Source: Nostocaceae cyanobacterium CSSed10_463m
GTDB lineage: Bacteria; Cyanobacteriota; Cyanobacteriia; Cyanobacteriales; Nostocaceae
Length of the DNA: 5,475 bases
Direction of reading: 5' to 3'
Assembly (NCBI GenBank): GCA_003556955.1
Contig: PWQB01000824.1
Span: 1-5,475, forward strand
Part shown: positions 1 to 5,097 of the stretch, one piece after another
How positions within the stretch are numbered: the first letter of the stretch is position 1
Layout: every line of letters begins with the position of its first letter
The notes under the pieces: generated by a model
The model's database searches: none
What the model was told of the DNA's origin: nothing
Seen by the model: only the letters and a program-made list of their open reading frames with translations
Made by a program: the position numbers and the translations under genes

Positions 1-51
1 ACCCGCCCCTACTGGGAACTCAGTATTAGAAATTTTTCTCCCCAGCCCCCC

Positions 52-131
52 TACCCTTCAGGATGCTACGCACTCAGCGCAGCTATGCCGTAGGCTTTAC
101 AACTGCGCTCAGGGAAAGCCTGTACCCTTCA
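52..131. repeat. 62-bp element flanked by a 9-bp direct repeat
   Basis: The 9-mer TACCCTTCA occurs at 52-60 and again at 123-131, enclosing 62 bp. The enclosed sequence contains two interleaved perfect 7-bp inverted repeats: AGCGCAG (76-82) with CTGCGCT (103-109), and AGGCTTT (92-98) with AAAGCCT (115-121). The direct repeat would fit a target-site duplication around a small inserted element, and the interleaved arms could form a pseudoknot in RNA. It lies just downstream of the TPR gene, outside any credible coding region. Whether it is dispersed in the genome cannot be seen here. Confidence 0.45.
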
Positions 132-145
132 CCCCTACCTCTTTC

Positions 146-1027
146 TTACTCTTCAGAAGACTCCTCAGAAGGAGTTGACGGTGATTCAGGAGGCGCGGGT
201 GCAGGAGTCGGAGTAGCAGCAGCCGCCCTGTTAATTTCGTCTTTGTATTGAGCAGGGGCTAAAGCCACAGCACTATCAAATAAAGGTTTAGCTTCTTCAA
301 GCTTACCCTGTTCTCTAAAAAGCATTGCTTTTGCTAAAACCGGACGAAAATCTTGAGGATCTTTCTTAATCGCTTGATTATATACAGACGTAGCTTGAGA
401 ATAGCGCTTTTGGGATGCGTGAACAGTCCCTAATAACACCTGTACAGCCACCGTATCCACACTTCCCGGCTGAATTTTATTCCCCTGATTGGCGTTAGCA
501 AGAGTTTCTTCGAGCAAACCAACCGCAGCTTCGGGACGCTGCTGATCTAGTAACAGAGCTACCATACCCTGCAAAGCATTCAAATCACCTGGGTTAGTTG
601 CTAAAATTGAGCGATAAGCTTGGGCTGCTCCTTCCTGATCTCCTAATTGCTGCTTTGCTTGGGCTAATAATACGCCATATTCCGACTGTTGGGGATTGAG
701 TTGAGCTAATTTTTCTAGTGGCTCAATTACTCCTTGAATATCTCCTTGTTTTAAACTCAGCAGTTGTAGCCTCGCCTGTAATAAGCCATTCAGCGCAGTT
801 TGATTTTCAGGTTCCCGTTGCAAAACCAATTCATAACCTCGTACTTCGTCTTGCAACTTTGATATTTGGTCAGATTGCACTCTCGTGTCAGTGCTAATGG
901 CATTTTGGTTTGAGGATGATGGATTATTAATTGCACTAAGAATAGGAATAACCGAAACGCCTACAAAAGCAGTAACTGCCAGCGCTAAGATGATCCTAAC
1001 TATCCAACGATTGCGCGATTGAGACAC
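146..1027 (-). CDS. membrane-anchored tetratricopeptide repeat protein
   Basis: A 293-residue protein with a positively charged N-terminus (RNRWIVR), one hydrophobic segment at about residues 8-31 (uncleaved signal-anchor), a short Ser/Asn linker and a helical TPR region at about residues 60-260. TPR-like helix pairs are visible near 98-130, 134-166, 193-225 and 227-260, with typical ends such as ILATNPGDLNAL and AIKKDPQDF. The tail (271-293) is Pro/Thr/Ser-rich and ends in an acidic SEESSEE. TPR proteins are protein-binding scaffolds, and this one would be anchored in the plasma or thylakoid membrane; its partner is unknown. The start is GTG: a TGA lies eight codons upstream in frame with no other ordinary start between, and a GGAG sits at 1040-1043, a longish 12 nt away. 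It is divergent from the gene at 1402. The family call is firm; the specific role is not known. Confidence 0.88.
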   Translation of the reverse strand: MSQSRNRWIVRIILALAVTAFVGVSVIPILSAINNPSSSNQNAISTDTRVQSDQISKLQDEVRGYELVLQREPENQTALNGLLQARLQLLSLKQGDIQGVIEPLEKLAQLNPQQSEYGVLLAQAKQQLGDQEGAAQAYRSILATNPGDLNALQGMVALLLDQQRPEAAVGLLEETLANANQGNKIQPGSVDTVAVQVLLGTVHASQKRYSQATSVYNQAIKKDPQDFRPVLAKAMLFREQGKLEEAKPLFDSAVALAPAQYKDEINRAAAATPTPAPAPPESPSTPSEESSEE

Positions 1028-1039
1028 AGTTTTGTCTTG

Positions 1040-1043
1040 CTCC
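1040..1043 (-). promoter_or_regulatory. Shine-Dalgarno supporting the GTG start
   Basis: The minus strand reads GGAG here, 12 nt before the GTG at 1027. It is the only SD-like match upstream of the TPR gene and supports GTG, because no ATG or TTG lies in frame before the upstream stop at 1049-1051. Confidence 0.4.
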
Positions 1044-1129
1044 AGAATTCAAACAACATGATCATTTACATCAATCGGAAAGCGAAAAATTTCCAAAACC
1101 TTGCGGAATACCGCCAATAGCCTGTGAAT

Positions 1130-1159
1130 TTTATAACAATTAACTATTCACATTGCCAA
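1130..1159 (-). promoter_or_regulatory. candidate sigma70-type promoter for the TPR gene
   Basis: On the minus strand TTGGCA (1159-1154) is followed after 18 nt by TATAAA (1135-1130). If read as TTATAA the spacing is 17. This is a good match to the -35/-10 consensus and lies about 100 bp upstream of the GTG start at 1027. It is a pattern match only. Confidence 0.42.
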
Positions 1160-1223
1160 AGTTAAGTGATGACTTTAGGAGGAGCCGTCAGAATTGTACT
1201 TATGATATGCTTCCGAAACTAGT

Positions 1224-1274
1224 GTAAAGGCCCTCAGTTACATTAGCGTACTAATGCAAATGTAGCGTCTTTAC
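1224..1274. repeat. nested inverted repeat in the divergent intergenic region
   Basis: Outer arms GTAAAG (1224-1229) and CTTTAC (1269-1274) enclose perfect inner arms CATTAG (1241-1246) and CTAATG (1251-1256) with a 4-nt CGTA loop. No gene covers it. It could be a regulatory RNA fold or an operator, or a decayed palindromic element. No T-tract follows it on either strand, so it is not an obvious terminator. Confidence 0.35.
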
Positions 1275-1315
1275 CATTGTATTGGGCGCTCTGGTGTAGG
1301 TTTGTGGAAAGCCAA

Positions 1316-1321
1316 TATAAT
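1316..1321 (+). promoter_or_regulatory. candidate -10 box for the gene at 1402
   Basis: A perfect TATAAT lies 80 bp upstream of the ATG at 1402. The expected -35 position (around 1293-1298) reads GGTGTA, a poor match, so the promoter may need an activator or may not be real. Confidence 0.35.
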
Positions 1322-1362
1322 TTCATCAACCGCACAACCGCTTTTTTCATTGCCTTCGTAAA

Positions 1363-1377
1363 ATCCCACTGTGGGAT
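1363..1377. promoter_or_regulatory. perfect palindrome in the 5' leader
   Basis: ATCCCAC-T-GTGGGAT has perfect 7-bp arms around a single base. It lies between the candidate -10 box and the Shine-Dalgarno of the gene at 1402, ending 24 bp before the ATG. A one-base spacer is too tight for an RNA hairpin loop unless inner pairs open, so a DNA operator for a dimeric regulator is the likelier reading. No regulator is identified. Confidence 0.4.
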
Positions 1378-1390
1378 GTATCTCCGCCGC

Positions 1391-1396
1391 AAGGAG
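1391..1396 (+). promoter_or_regulatory. strong Shine-Dalgarno AAGGAG
   Basis: AAGGAG is followed by five T/A-rich bases and then the ATG at 1402. This near-ideal site fixes the start of the downstream gene. Confidence 0.8.
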
Positions 1397-1401
1397 TTTT
1401 T

Positions 1402-2406
1402 ATGAATTCCGACCTGATGCCTTTGCCTGAATCTTCTAACTTCTCTACCAACCGTCAGCCTCAAACCTATAAAGAGGCTACAGCTAATGTTCATACAGTC
1501 GCAGTGCATGACTCTCAGCCAGAAAATTCCTCCGTTCAGCCTAGGGAAACTAACTCCAATGGAAATCTAGGTCAACGCCTGCAACCGATTCCGCCTCCCA
1601 GTGAACCGATGCAGTACCGAGCCATCGGCTTAGTCCGAGGTCGTTACCTTGCTAGCAGCGAACAATTTACTCAAGGAACACTGCTCACCAACGATGGTGT
1701 AGAACTCAACGCCGTCCTACTCGGCCGGATTATGAGCTTAGTCAAAAATCACCTAGATTTAGAAAAAGATCATTTGTGGGTAGTTTATCCCCGCACACGG
1801 CAAGAAAATGACACCTTACACCTCCAAATTGTTGGGGTTTGGGAGCCAGAAAATTTGGCTCAACAGCCAACAGAAGAGGACGAACAAGATTCGGATTCAC
1901 AGAAGTTACAGAAAACTGATGATGATGAACCCGAAAACATAGAAGAATCTACAAATGAACTGGTATCTTCCTCCGAATTTTCTGACGGTAGTTTTTCCGT
2001 GCGTGGTGAGGTAGTGTACCAGTCTTTTGACACTAAGAGCTTAGTAGTCAAAATTAAGCAAGCACCACGTAAACCCACTGATAAACCCAAATATTTTAAG
2101 TTAAAACTGCGAGGTGTACTGACCACCAAAGCCGTGAATAAGTTTTGGGACTTTAAAGCCAAGCGGGAAACTGATGTATTAGTAGTGGAAAAAGCAGAAG
2201 CGATCGCTGATCTGCCTAAAAAACGTAAACCACCCTTTAGAGGCAGTCCTCGTGGTGGTGGGAGAAAACCATTTCCCCCTAGACGCAGTGGGGAAACCCC
2301 GAAACCAATCAAGAAAAAAGTTGGCGAACCATCGGCGGTATCCAAACCCATCCCAAAACCCCCAGCACCTAAGCCGATTAAAAGGCCAAAGCCAACTCAG
2401 GAATAG
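1402..2406 (+). CDS. cyanobacterial-type protein of unknown function with basic proline-rich tail
   Basis: A 334-residue soluble protein that I do not recognise by name. Its layout is a polar low-complexity N-terminus (1-68), a first beta-rich segment (about 70-150, from YRAIGLVRGRYL through LWVVYPRT to LQIVGVWEPE), a strongly acidic linker (about 156-184), a second beta-rich segment (about 197-270, from FSVRGEVVYQSFD through YFKLKLRGVL to VLVVEKAEAI) and a long Lys/Arg/Pro/Gly tail (about 272-333, including RGSPRGGGRKPFPPRR). Both segments open with a similar hydrophobic-x-RG-x-hydrophobic strand, so they may be related folds. The tail suggests contact with nucleic acid or another acidic surface; this is inference. 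There is no signal peptide or membrane segment. The start is fixed by the AAGGAG five bases upstream. The gene is monocistronic as far as can be seen and carries a HIP1 octamer within it. Confidence 0.85.
   Translation: MNSDLMPLPESSNFSTNRQPQTYKEATANVHTVAVHDSQPENSSVQPRETNSNGNLGQRLQPIPPPSEPMQYRAIGLVRGRYLASSEQFTQGTLLTNDGVELNAVLLGRIMSLVKNHLDLEKDHLWVVYPRTRQENDTLHLQIVGVWEPENLAQQPTEEDEQDSDSQKLQKTDDDEPENIEESTNELVSSSEFSDGSFSVRGEVVYQSFDTKSLVVKIKQAPRKPTDKPKYFKLKLRGVLTTKAVNKFWDFKAKRETDVLVVEKAEAIADLPKKRKPPFRGSPRGGGRKPFPPRRSGETPKPIKKKVGEPSAVSKPIPKPPAPKPIKRPKPTQE
2200..2207. repeat. HIP1 octamer GCGATCGC
   Basis: A perfect copy of the highly iterated palindrome that is over-represented in many cyanobacterial genomes, inside the coding region of the gene at 1402. 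It supports the assignment to cyanobacteria. Confidence 0.9.
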
Positions 2407-2409
2407 GGT

Positions 2410-2444
2410 AAAAAAGCAGGGGAGCGGGGTAGAAAAACCCTCCC
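2410..2444 (-). terminator. candidate intrinsic terminator of the HcyBio/DUF39 gene
   Basis: On the minus strand GGGAG (2444-2440) pairs with CTCCC (2424-2420). A few more inner GGT/ACC pairs are possible around a short bulge. The arm is followed by CTGC and then six T residues (2415-2410). The hairpin plus T-tract fits transcription arriving from the gene ending at 2499. There is no T-tract on the plus side, so it would not be a standard bidirectional terminator. Confidence 0.45.
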
Positions 2445-2464
2445 AATCCCCCCATGATGTCTCT

Positions 2465-2499
2465 TAACTGATAACTGATAACTGATAACTGTTAACTGT
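2465..2499. repeat. tandem heptamer repeat (STRR type), five units
   Basis: Three units of TAACTGA are followed by two of TAACTGT, head to tail without gaps. Short tandemly repeated repetitive sequences with 7-bp units are characteristic of heterocystous cyanobacteria. The last base is shared with the stop codon of the DUF39 gene (2499-2501), so the array directly abuts the end of that coding region. Confidence 0.85.
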
Positions 2500-3668
2500 T
2501 AAAAGTCTGTCCAACGGTCTTGGGGTAAAAATGACCTGTCCATCGGAATGGGAGCCACAGGTTCTGTGAGGGTAAAAGTACCTGCGGAAATCCATTGTTT
2601 TAATTCTGCGGCGATTTGCCGAGAAAAGAACATACTGGCTAAGGGAGCAACCCTGACAGTTTTACCCTCAATGGTGATGCGCCCAGACTTGAGTTGGGCG
2701 TAACTCACTAGACCAAAGGTAGGACGAACGCGCCGAGGTATGGAAAAATCGACGATTGGCGCGACTAAATCTTTATCTTGAACACTACAGCATTTAACTA
2801 CTTCTTCATTTAATACCGGGAGGGGGACACCTACGCCCAGCATTAACGAGGGACCATAGCTTTTAAAGTAACAACCCCGCACCCAACGCGCATCCATTTG
2901 TTTGGCATCACCGATTAAGGCTAAAGTGGCAGAGGGGCCAATGGGTGTACGATTGGGCAAACGCTTTTGTAAGGGGAAGTGTTGAGTACCTTCCCAAGCG
3001 ACATAGCCAATACCACCACCTAAAAATATTCTTGTACCAATCCCAACAAGTTGCAAATCAGGGTCGTTAAGTAAGGGGGAAATTGCTCCAGGGTTAGAGT
3101 AAACGGCGTTTCCTAAACTCGGTTGTAATGGACCAAGATAGGTAAAAAGTGAGCGATCGCCTCCATTCACACCTACAATAAAATTTTGATACAGATTACG
3201 CGGATTGAATAAATAAAACTGATTGATGGTGTCACGGGTAACAGTAGTTTCAAAGGTCGCCCGTGGGTAACAATCTGTTACTTGTCCTTGGGCTTTTACG
3301 TGTACGGGTTTGCCGGCGATTAAGTTCTCAATTACATGACCACCACCATGTTCGCGGATTTCTTCCCCATCCATAACATCTACAGGACAACTAGCACCCA
3401 AGTATAAATCCACTGCGCCAAAACCTGAGTATGCTGGTACGCCATCTATCCAGCAACGCCGAATTTTAATTGGGGGGTCAGTATGTCCGAGATTAATAAT
3501 TGCACCACTGGATTCCATTGGCTCAAATGTCCCAGTGGTAATGACATCAACTTCTTTAGCAACTTTGCTCACCCCGACTTCGGCTACTCGTGCTTTTAAT
3601 TCTTCAATTGTCAATACCACTGCACGTTTGCGGTTAATTTTTTCGTTGATTTCGGCAATTGTTCGCAT
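2499..3668 (-). CDS. HcyBio/DUF39 family protein (homocysteine biosynthesis protein homologue)
   Basis: A 389-residue protein that reads as the HcyBio (DUF39) family. Visible hallmarks are TGTFEPMESSGAIINLGHTD (45-64) followed by PPIKI, HGGGHVIENLIAG (107-119), TDCYPRATFET (131-141) and GIGTRIFLGGGIGYVAWEGT (209-228). In methanogens relatives transfer sulfur to aspartate semialdehyde to make homocysteine, using conserved cysteines that carry persulfide. Cys133 in DCYPR is the likely counterpart of one. The first catalytic cysteine, as I recall it, lies in the M-C-S-S-G stretch; here that position is Glu52 (MESSG), so the chemistry may differ. Length matches the bare domain, without the C-terminal CBS pair of archaeal forms, and no ferredoxin/NIL partner gene is next to it. 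The ATG at 3668 is the only ordinary start; the SD is weak (GGAAA, about 13 nt away). Other Cys are 72, 94, 266, 293 and 294. The family is confident, the reaction in cyanobacteria is not. Confidence 0.85.
   Translation of the reverse strand: MRTIAEINEKINRKRAVVLTIEELKARVAEVGVSKVAKEVDVITTGTFEPMESSGAIINLGHTDPPIKIRRCWIDGVPAYSGFGAVDLYLGASCPVDVMDGEEIREHGGGHVIENLIAGKPVHVKAQGQVTDCYPRATFETTVTRDTINQFYLFNPRNLYQNFIVGVNGGDRSLFTYLGPLQPSLGNAVYSNPGAISPLLNDPDLQLVGIGTRIFLGGGIGYVAWEGTQHFPLQKRLPNRTPIGPSATLALIGDAKQMDARWVRGCYFKSYGPSLMLGVGVPLPVLNEEVVKCCSVQDKDLVAPIVDFSIPRRVRPTFGLVSYAQLKSGRITIEGKTVRVAPLASMFFSRQIAAELKQWISAGTFTLTEPVAPIPMDRSFLPQDRWTDF
3153..3160. repeat. HIP1 octamer GCGATCGC
   Basis: Second perfect HIP1 copy, inside the HcyBio/DUF39 coding region. 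None is visible in the AT-rich right third of the window. Confidence 0.9.
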
Positions 3669-3757
3669 TTTAAATATAATTTTCCGATAAGTAATTTAGC
3701 CCGCACATTTTCCTTAACTGTCCAATCAATGGTTAAATTAGAAGAATGGCTTTCACC
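3669..3757 (-). pseudogene. hsdR: hsdR remnant, C-terminal scrap
   Basis: Minus-strand codons between the stop at 3761-3763 and the DUF39 start include TIDWTVKENVRAKL (3733-3692). I recognise this as the conserved C-terminal signature of type I restriction subunit R (the DUF3387-like end, typically D-W-T-V-x-E-S/N-V-R-A-K-L-R followed by K-R-x-L-R-K-Y-G-Y-P-P). The usual continuation is not kept: the frame goes on as LIGKLYLK and then runs out of phase into the DUF39 gene. It has no start codon. The scrap directly abuts the DUF39 ATG, so a deletion end lies near 3668-3690. The assignment is from memory of the motif. Confidence 0.6.
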
Positions 3758-3783
3758 AAATCACGGACGATATTATCAATTTT

Positions 3784-3864
3784 TTAAAAATCAATAATTT
3801 TGAATCTTTTATGTTGAGTTTCTCTATCTTGTTGATATTCAACATCTACCCAATCTGTGAAGTT
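3784..3864 (-). pseudogene. hsdR: hsdR remnant, N-terminal-region scrap
   Basis: An open stretch of 26 codons between an in-frame TGA (3867-3865) and TAA (3786-3784) encodes DWVD followed by VEYQQDRETQHKRFKIIDF. It resembles the segment before the nuclease core of HsdR, which usually reads V-E-Y-x(n)-K-L-I-D-F-E-N-P-E-N-N. The similarity stops exactly at the TAA. Together with the C-terminal scrap at 3669-3757 it suggests that most of hsdR, including the whole helicase motor, has been deleted between the two pieces. It lies just downstream of the HEPN-like gene, in the same orientation. This scrap is short and weaker evidence than the C-terminal one. Confidence 0.42.
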
Positions 3865-3881
3865 TCATGACTAAATAAAAA

Positions 3882-4616
3882 CTAAGTCATATAATCTGCT
3901 AAGAAATTTTCAATACCTTTAATCATAAGTTCCACATCAGAACGAGTAAATTTTTCAAATTCTCCATGTGCTGCTTTATTACGAATATCCGCCCAAGCTG
4001 TAAGCTCTTTTGCTTTTGTTTCATGGAAAACACCTGCTTTTTTTAATTCAACAATAAGTGAATTTAAATTTAAGGGTCCACCTTTATCCTTAATTGTTGA
4101 TATAGGAGGAATTTGTTTAATACAAAGATTTCTTAAGGCTTTTTCTAAAACGGCTCCAGATAATACGGCTGCTGGAACATGATCATATCTCCCAGTTGTC
4201 CCTTCTGCTAATAATTGTTCAGCCTGTCCCATATAATCTGCTGCATTTTCTGATTCAATTTGAAGTATTAAATCTCCTAAAAATCCCTGTTCAAAATCCT
4301 CTTTTATTGCTTTAAGGTTGGCAATACAAACTTCTAACAAGGACTTATTGTAGTTTTTCAGCGTCCTAAAATCATTAATTAGTCCTTCATGGACACTTTC
4401 TCTAGGGAGGACTTGACGTAATAAAGAAATACAGTTTGTTTTCCATTCAGCTAATTGTATCTGTTGAGCATTTTTGTCGCTTTGAAAGGGATTAAAGGGA
4501 TTAATACGAGAAGATGGCAATGGCAGGAAATTCGGAGAAACTATATTTTCTCCTTTAATAATAAGTTCTTCAAAGCGAGATATATATTTATTAAGAAGGT
4601 TTTTATGTAAGGTCAT
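3882..4616 (-). CDS. HEPN-like (DUF4145-type) protein, survivor of a type I R-M locus
   Basis: A 244-residue intact protein. The N-terminal two thirds is helical and charged, with a Pro/Phe/Ser-rich insert at 30-45. The C-terminal part has the HEPN layout: a helix AAVLSGAVLEKALRNLC (149-165), then LNSLIVELKKAGVF (184-197), then WADIRNKAAHGEFEKF (208-223) with R212-x4-H217, the R-x4-6-H motif that forms the active site in HEPN ribonucleases; then a final helix. DUF4145-like proteins share this layout. The ATG overlaps the stop of the hsdS scrap (TAATG), an arrangement typical of translational coupling, and it lacks a good SD of its own. Type I loci often carry such accessory genes between hsdS and hsdR. 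Its role could be an RNase toxin, an accessory or regulatory subunit, or a folding domain without catalysis; no adjacent MNT nucleotidyltransferase antitoxin is visible. Family level is moderate, function is open. Confidence 0.75.
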   Translation of the reverse strand: MTLHKNLLNKYISRFEELIIKGENIVSPNFLPLPSSRINPFNPFQSDKNAQQIQLAEWKTNCISLLRQVLPRESVHEGLINDFRTLKNYNKSLLEVCIANLKAIKEDFEQGFLGDLILQIESENAADYMGQAEQLLAEGTTGRYDHVPAAVLSGAVLEKALRNLCIKQIPPISTIKDKGGPLNLNSLIVELKKAGVFHETKAKELTAWADIRNKAAHGEFEKFTRSDVELMIKGIENFLADYMT

Positions 4617-4681
4617 TATGCTAATTCATCCATAATTTTTTCAGCTTCTTTAACTCAGATTTGTCCTGATATTAATTTTGG
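4616..4681 (-). pseudogene. hsdS: hsdS remnant, last 22 codons with an in-frame stop
   Basis: The minus strand encodes PKLISGQI, then TGA (4657-4655), then VKEAEKIMDELA and TAA (4618-4616). Type I specificity subunits commonly end in L-L-P-K-L-I-S-G-E-I/L-R-V-K/P-D/E-A-E-K. The TGA sits exactly where Arg is usual, so a single C-to-T change of CGA would explain it. The codon before Pro (4684-4682) is also TGA, and the Rpn-type repeat begins at about 4686, so everything upstream was lost or displaced at that junction. The final TAA overlaps the ATG of the HEPN-like gene by one base. The assignment is from memory of the motif but fits in 20 of 22 positions' general pattern and in context. Confidence 0.65.
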
Positions 4682-4687
4682 TCATTT

Positions 4688-4713
4688 GGGTTGCGCTTTC
4701 GCTTAACTCAACC
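4688..4713. repeat. short palindromic repeat, copy 1
   Basis: GGGTTGCGC-TTTC-GC-TTAACTCAACC: imperfect version of the hairpin at 5098-5125, with GGGTT facing AACTC. It lies about 10 bp downstream of the stop of the truncated Rpn copy on the minus strand and forms the junction with the hsdS scrap. There is no T-tract, so it is not a standard terminator. Similar GGTTGGGTT...AACCCAACC palindromes are common dispersed repeats in cyanobacteria. Confidence 0.6.
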
Positions 4714-4721
4714 TACATCTA

Positions 4722-5045
4722 TTAATCTGCTTCTGGTAAATTAGAGTTAACAAGCTGTGCAAATTCTTCTAGAGAATTAACGCTAATTGTTGATACAAAT
4801 ATTTTTTCTAAAAAAGATGTACCATCAATTTGATTAATGCTTGTAATTAAATTATCGGGAATATCACCAAACCGCACTTGTACAAGTGTGATAATATTTT
4901 GTTGCCGAGTTTTTTTTATAGTCCGTTGTTCGATGTTAGTTAAAAGTGGCATTTTTAGTTCCTCTTGATAATTAGCTAATTTTTCCTCAAAACTTAATTG
5001 CAGGTCTTGAGATAAAGCCATCATTAAATCAATGACTTTATACAA
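4722..5045 (-). CDS. truncated Rpn/DUF4351-type protein, C-terminal domain only (copy 1)
   Basis: 107 residues from a TTG start, with in-frame ATGs at 5024 and 5021 as alternatives. The sequence YKVIDLMMAL...FEEKLANYQEELKMPLLTNI followed by VRFGDIPDNL and a Leu-rich end matches the C-terminal DUF4351-like part of the Rpn (PD-(D/E)XK nuclease/putative transposase) family, in which an R-I/F-D-x-L-M helix precedes the E-E-x-K-M-P-x-x-T-x-x-E block. The frame is open further upstream to 5096, encoding ILYERGYNRKEIIDL, the usual family sequence, but then hits the palindrome tail of copy 2; the N-terminal nuclease domain is absent. An AGAGG lies about 20 nt before the TTG. It may be a dead fragment or an independently made C-terminal protein. 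The family call is from pattern memory. Confidence 0.65.
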   Translation of the reverse strand: MYKVIDLMMALSQDLQLSFEEKLANYQEELKMPLLTNIEQRTIKKTRQQNIITLVQVRFGDIPDNLITSINQIDGTSFLEKIFVSTISVNSLEEFAQLVNSNLPEAD

Positions 5046-5097
5046 ATCAATAATTTCTTTACGGTTATAACCTCTTTCGTAAAGTATATTATCAATT

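Larger units (their letters stand above)
4686..5097 (-). repeat. tandem repeat unit 1 (Rpn 3' half plus tail palindrome)
   Basis: The unit begins with a GGGTTGCGC-type palindrome and continues through the truncated Rpn-type gene. It recurs at 5099 to the window edge. The offset is 413 bp at the tail end and 425 bp at the head end; the 12-bp difference equals the four extra codons of copy 2. Positions 4931-5050 match 5356-5475 at 119 of 120 bases (single difference A4957/C5382). The tail at 4688-4740 is also close to 5101-5153, but the middle is strongly diverged. Confidence 0.9.

Noticed and set aside
63..251. 62-codon plus-strand open frame
   Set aside because: It overlaps the repeat element and the 3' end of the TPR gene, has low-complexity Ser/Gly/Ala content and no SD; it is an antisense shadow.
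1262..1274. NtcA-like site GTA...TAC
   Set aside because: The spacing is 7 nt instead of the required 8, and no -10 box follows at the normal distance.
1243..1509. 88-codon minus-strand open frame
   Set aside because: It overlaps the well-supported start and SD of the gene at 1402, and its translation has no recognisable family features.
1860..2351. 163-codon minus-strand open frame
   Set aside because: It is fully antisense to the gene at 1402, and its Gly/Ser/Pro bias mirrors the acidic linker and basic tail of that gene.
2252..2467. 71-codon plus-strand open frame
   Set aside because: It is out of frame over the tail of the 1402 gene with no SD of its own.
3729..3797. 22-codon plus-strand frame starting MVKLEEWLSPNHGRYYQFF
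   Set aside because: It has no SD and is antisense to the two hsdR-like scraps, which explain the region better.
3882..4616. HEPN-MNT toxin-antitoxin pair
   Set aside because: No MNT nucleotidyltransferase (GSxxxG...DxD) frame lies beside the HEPN-like gene; the neighbours are restriction-system scraps.
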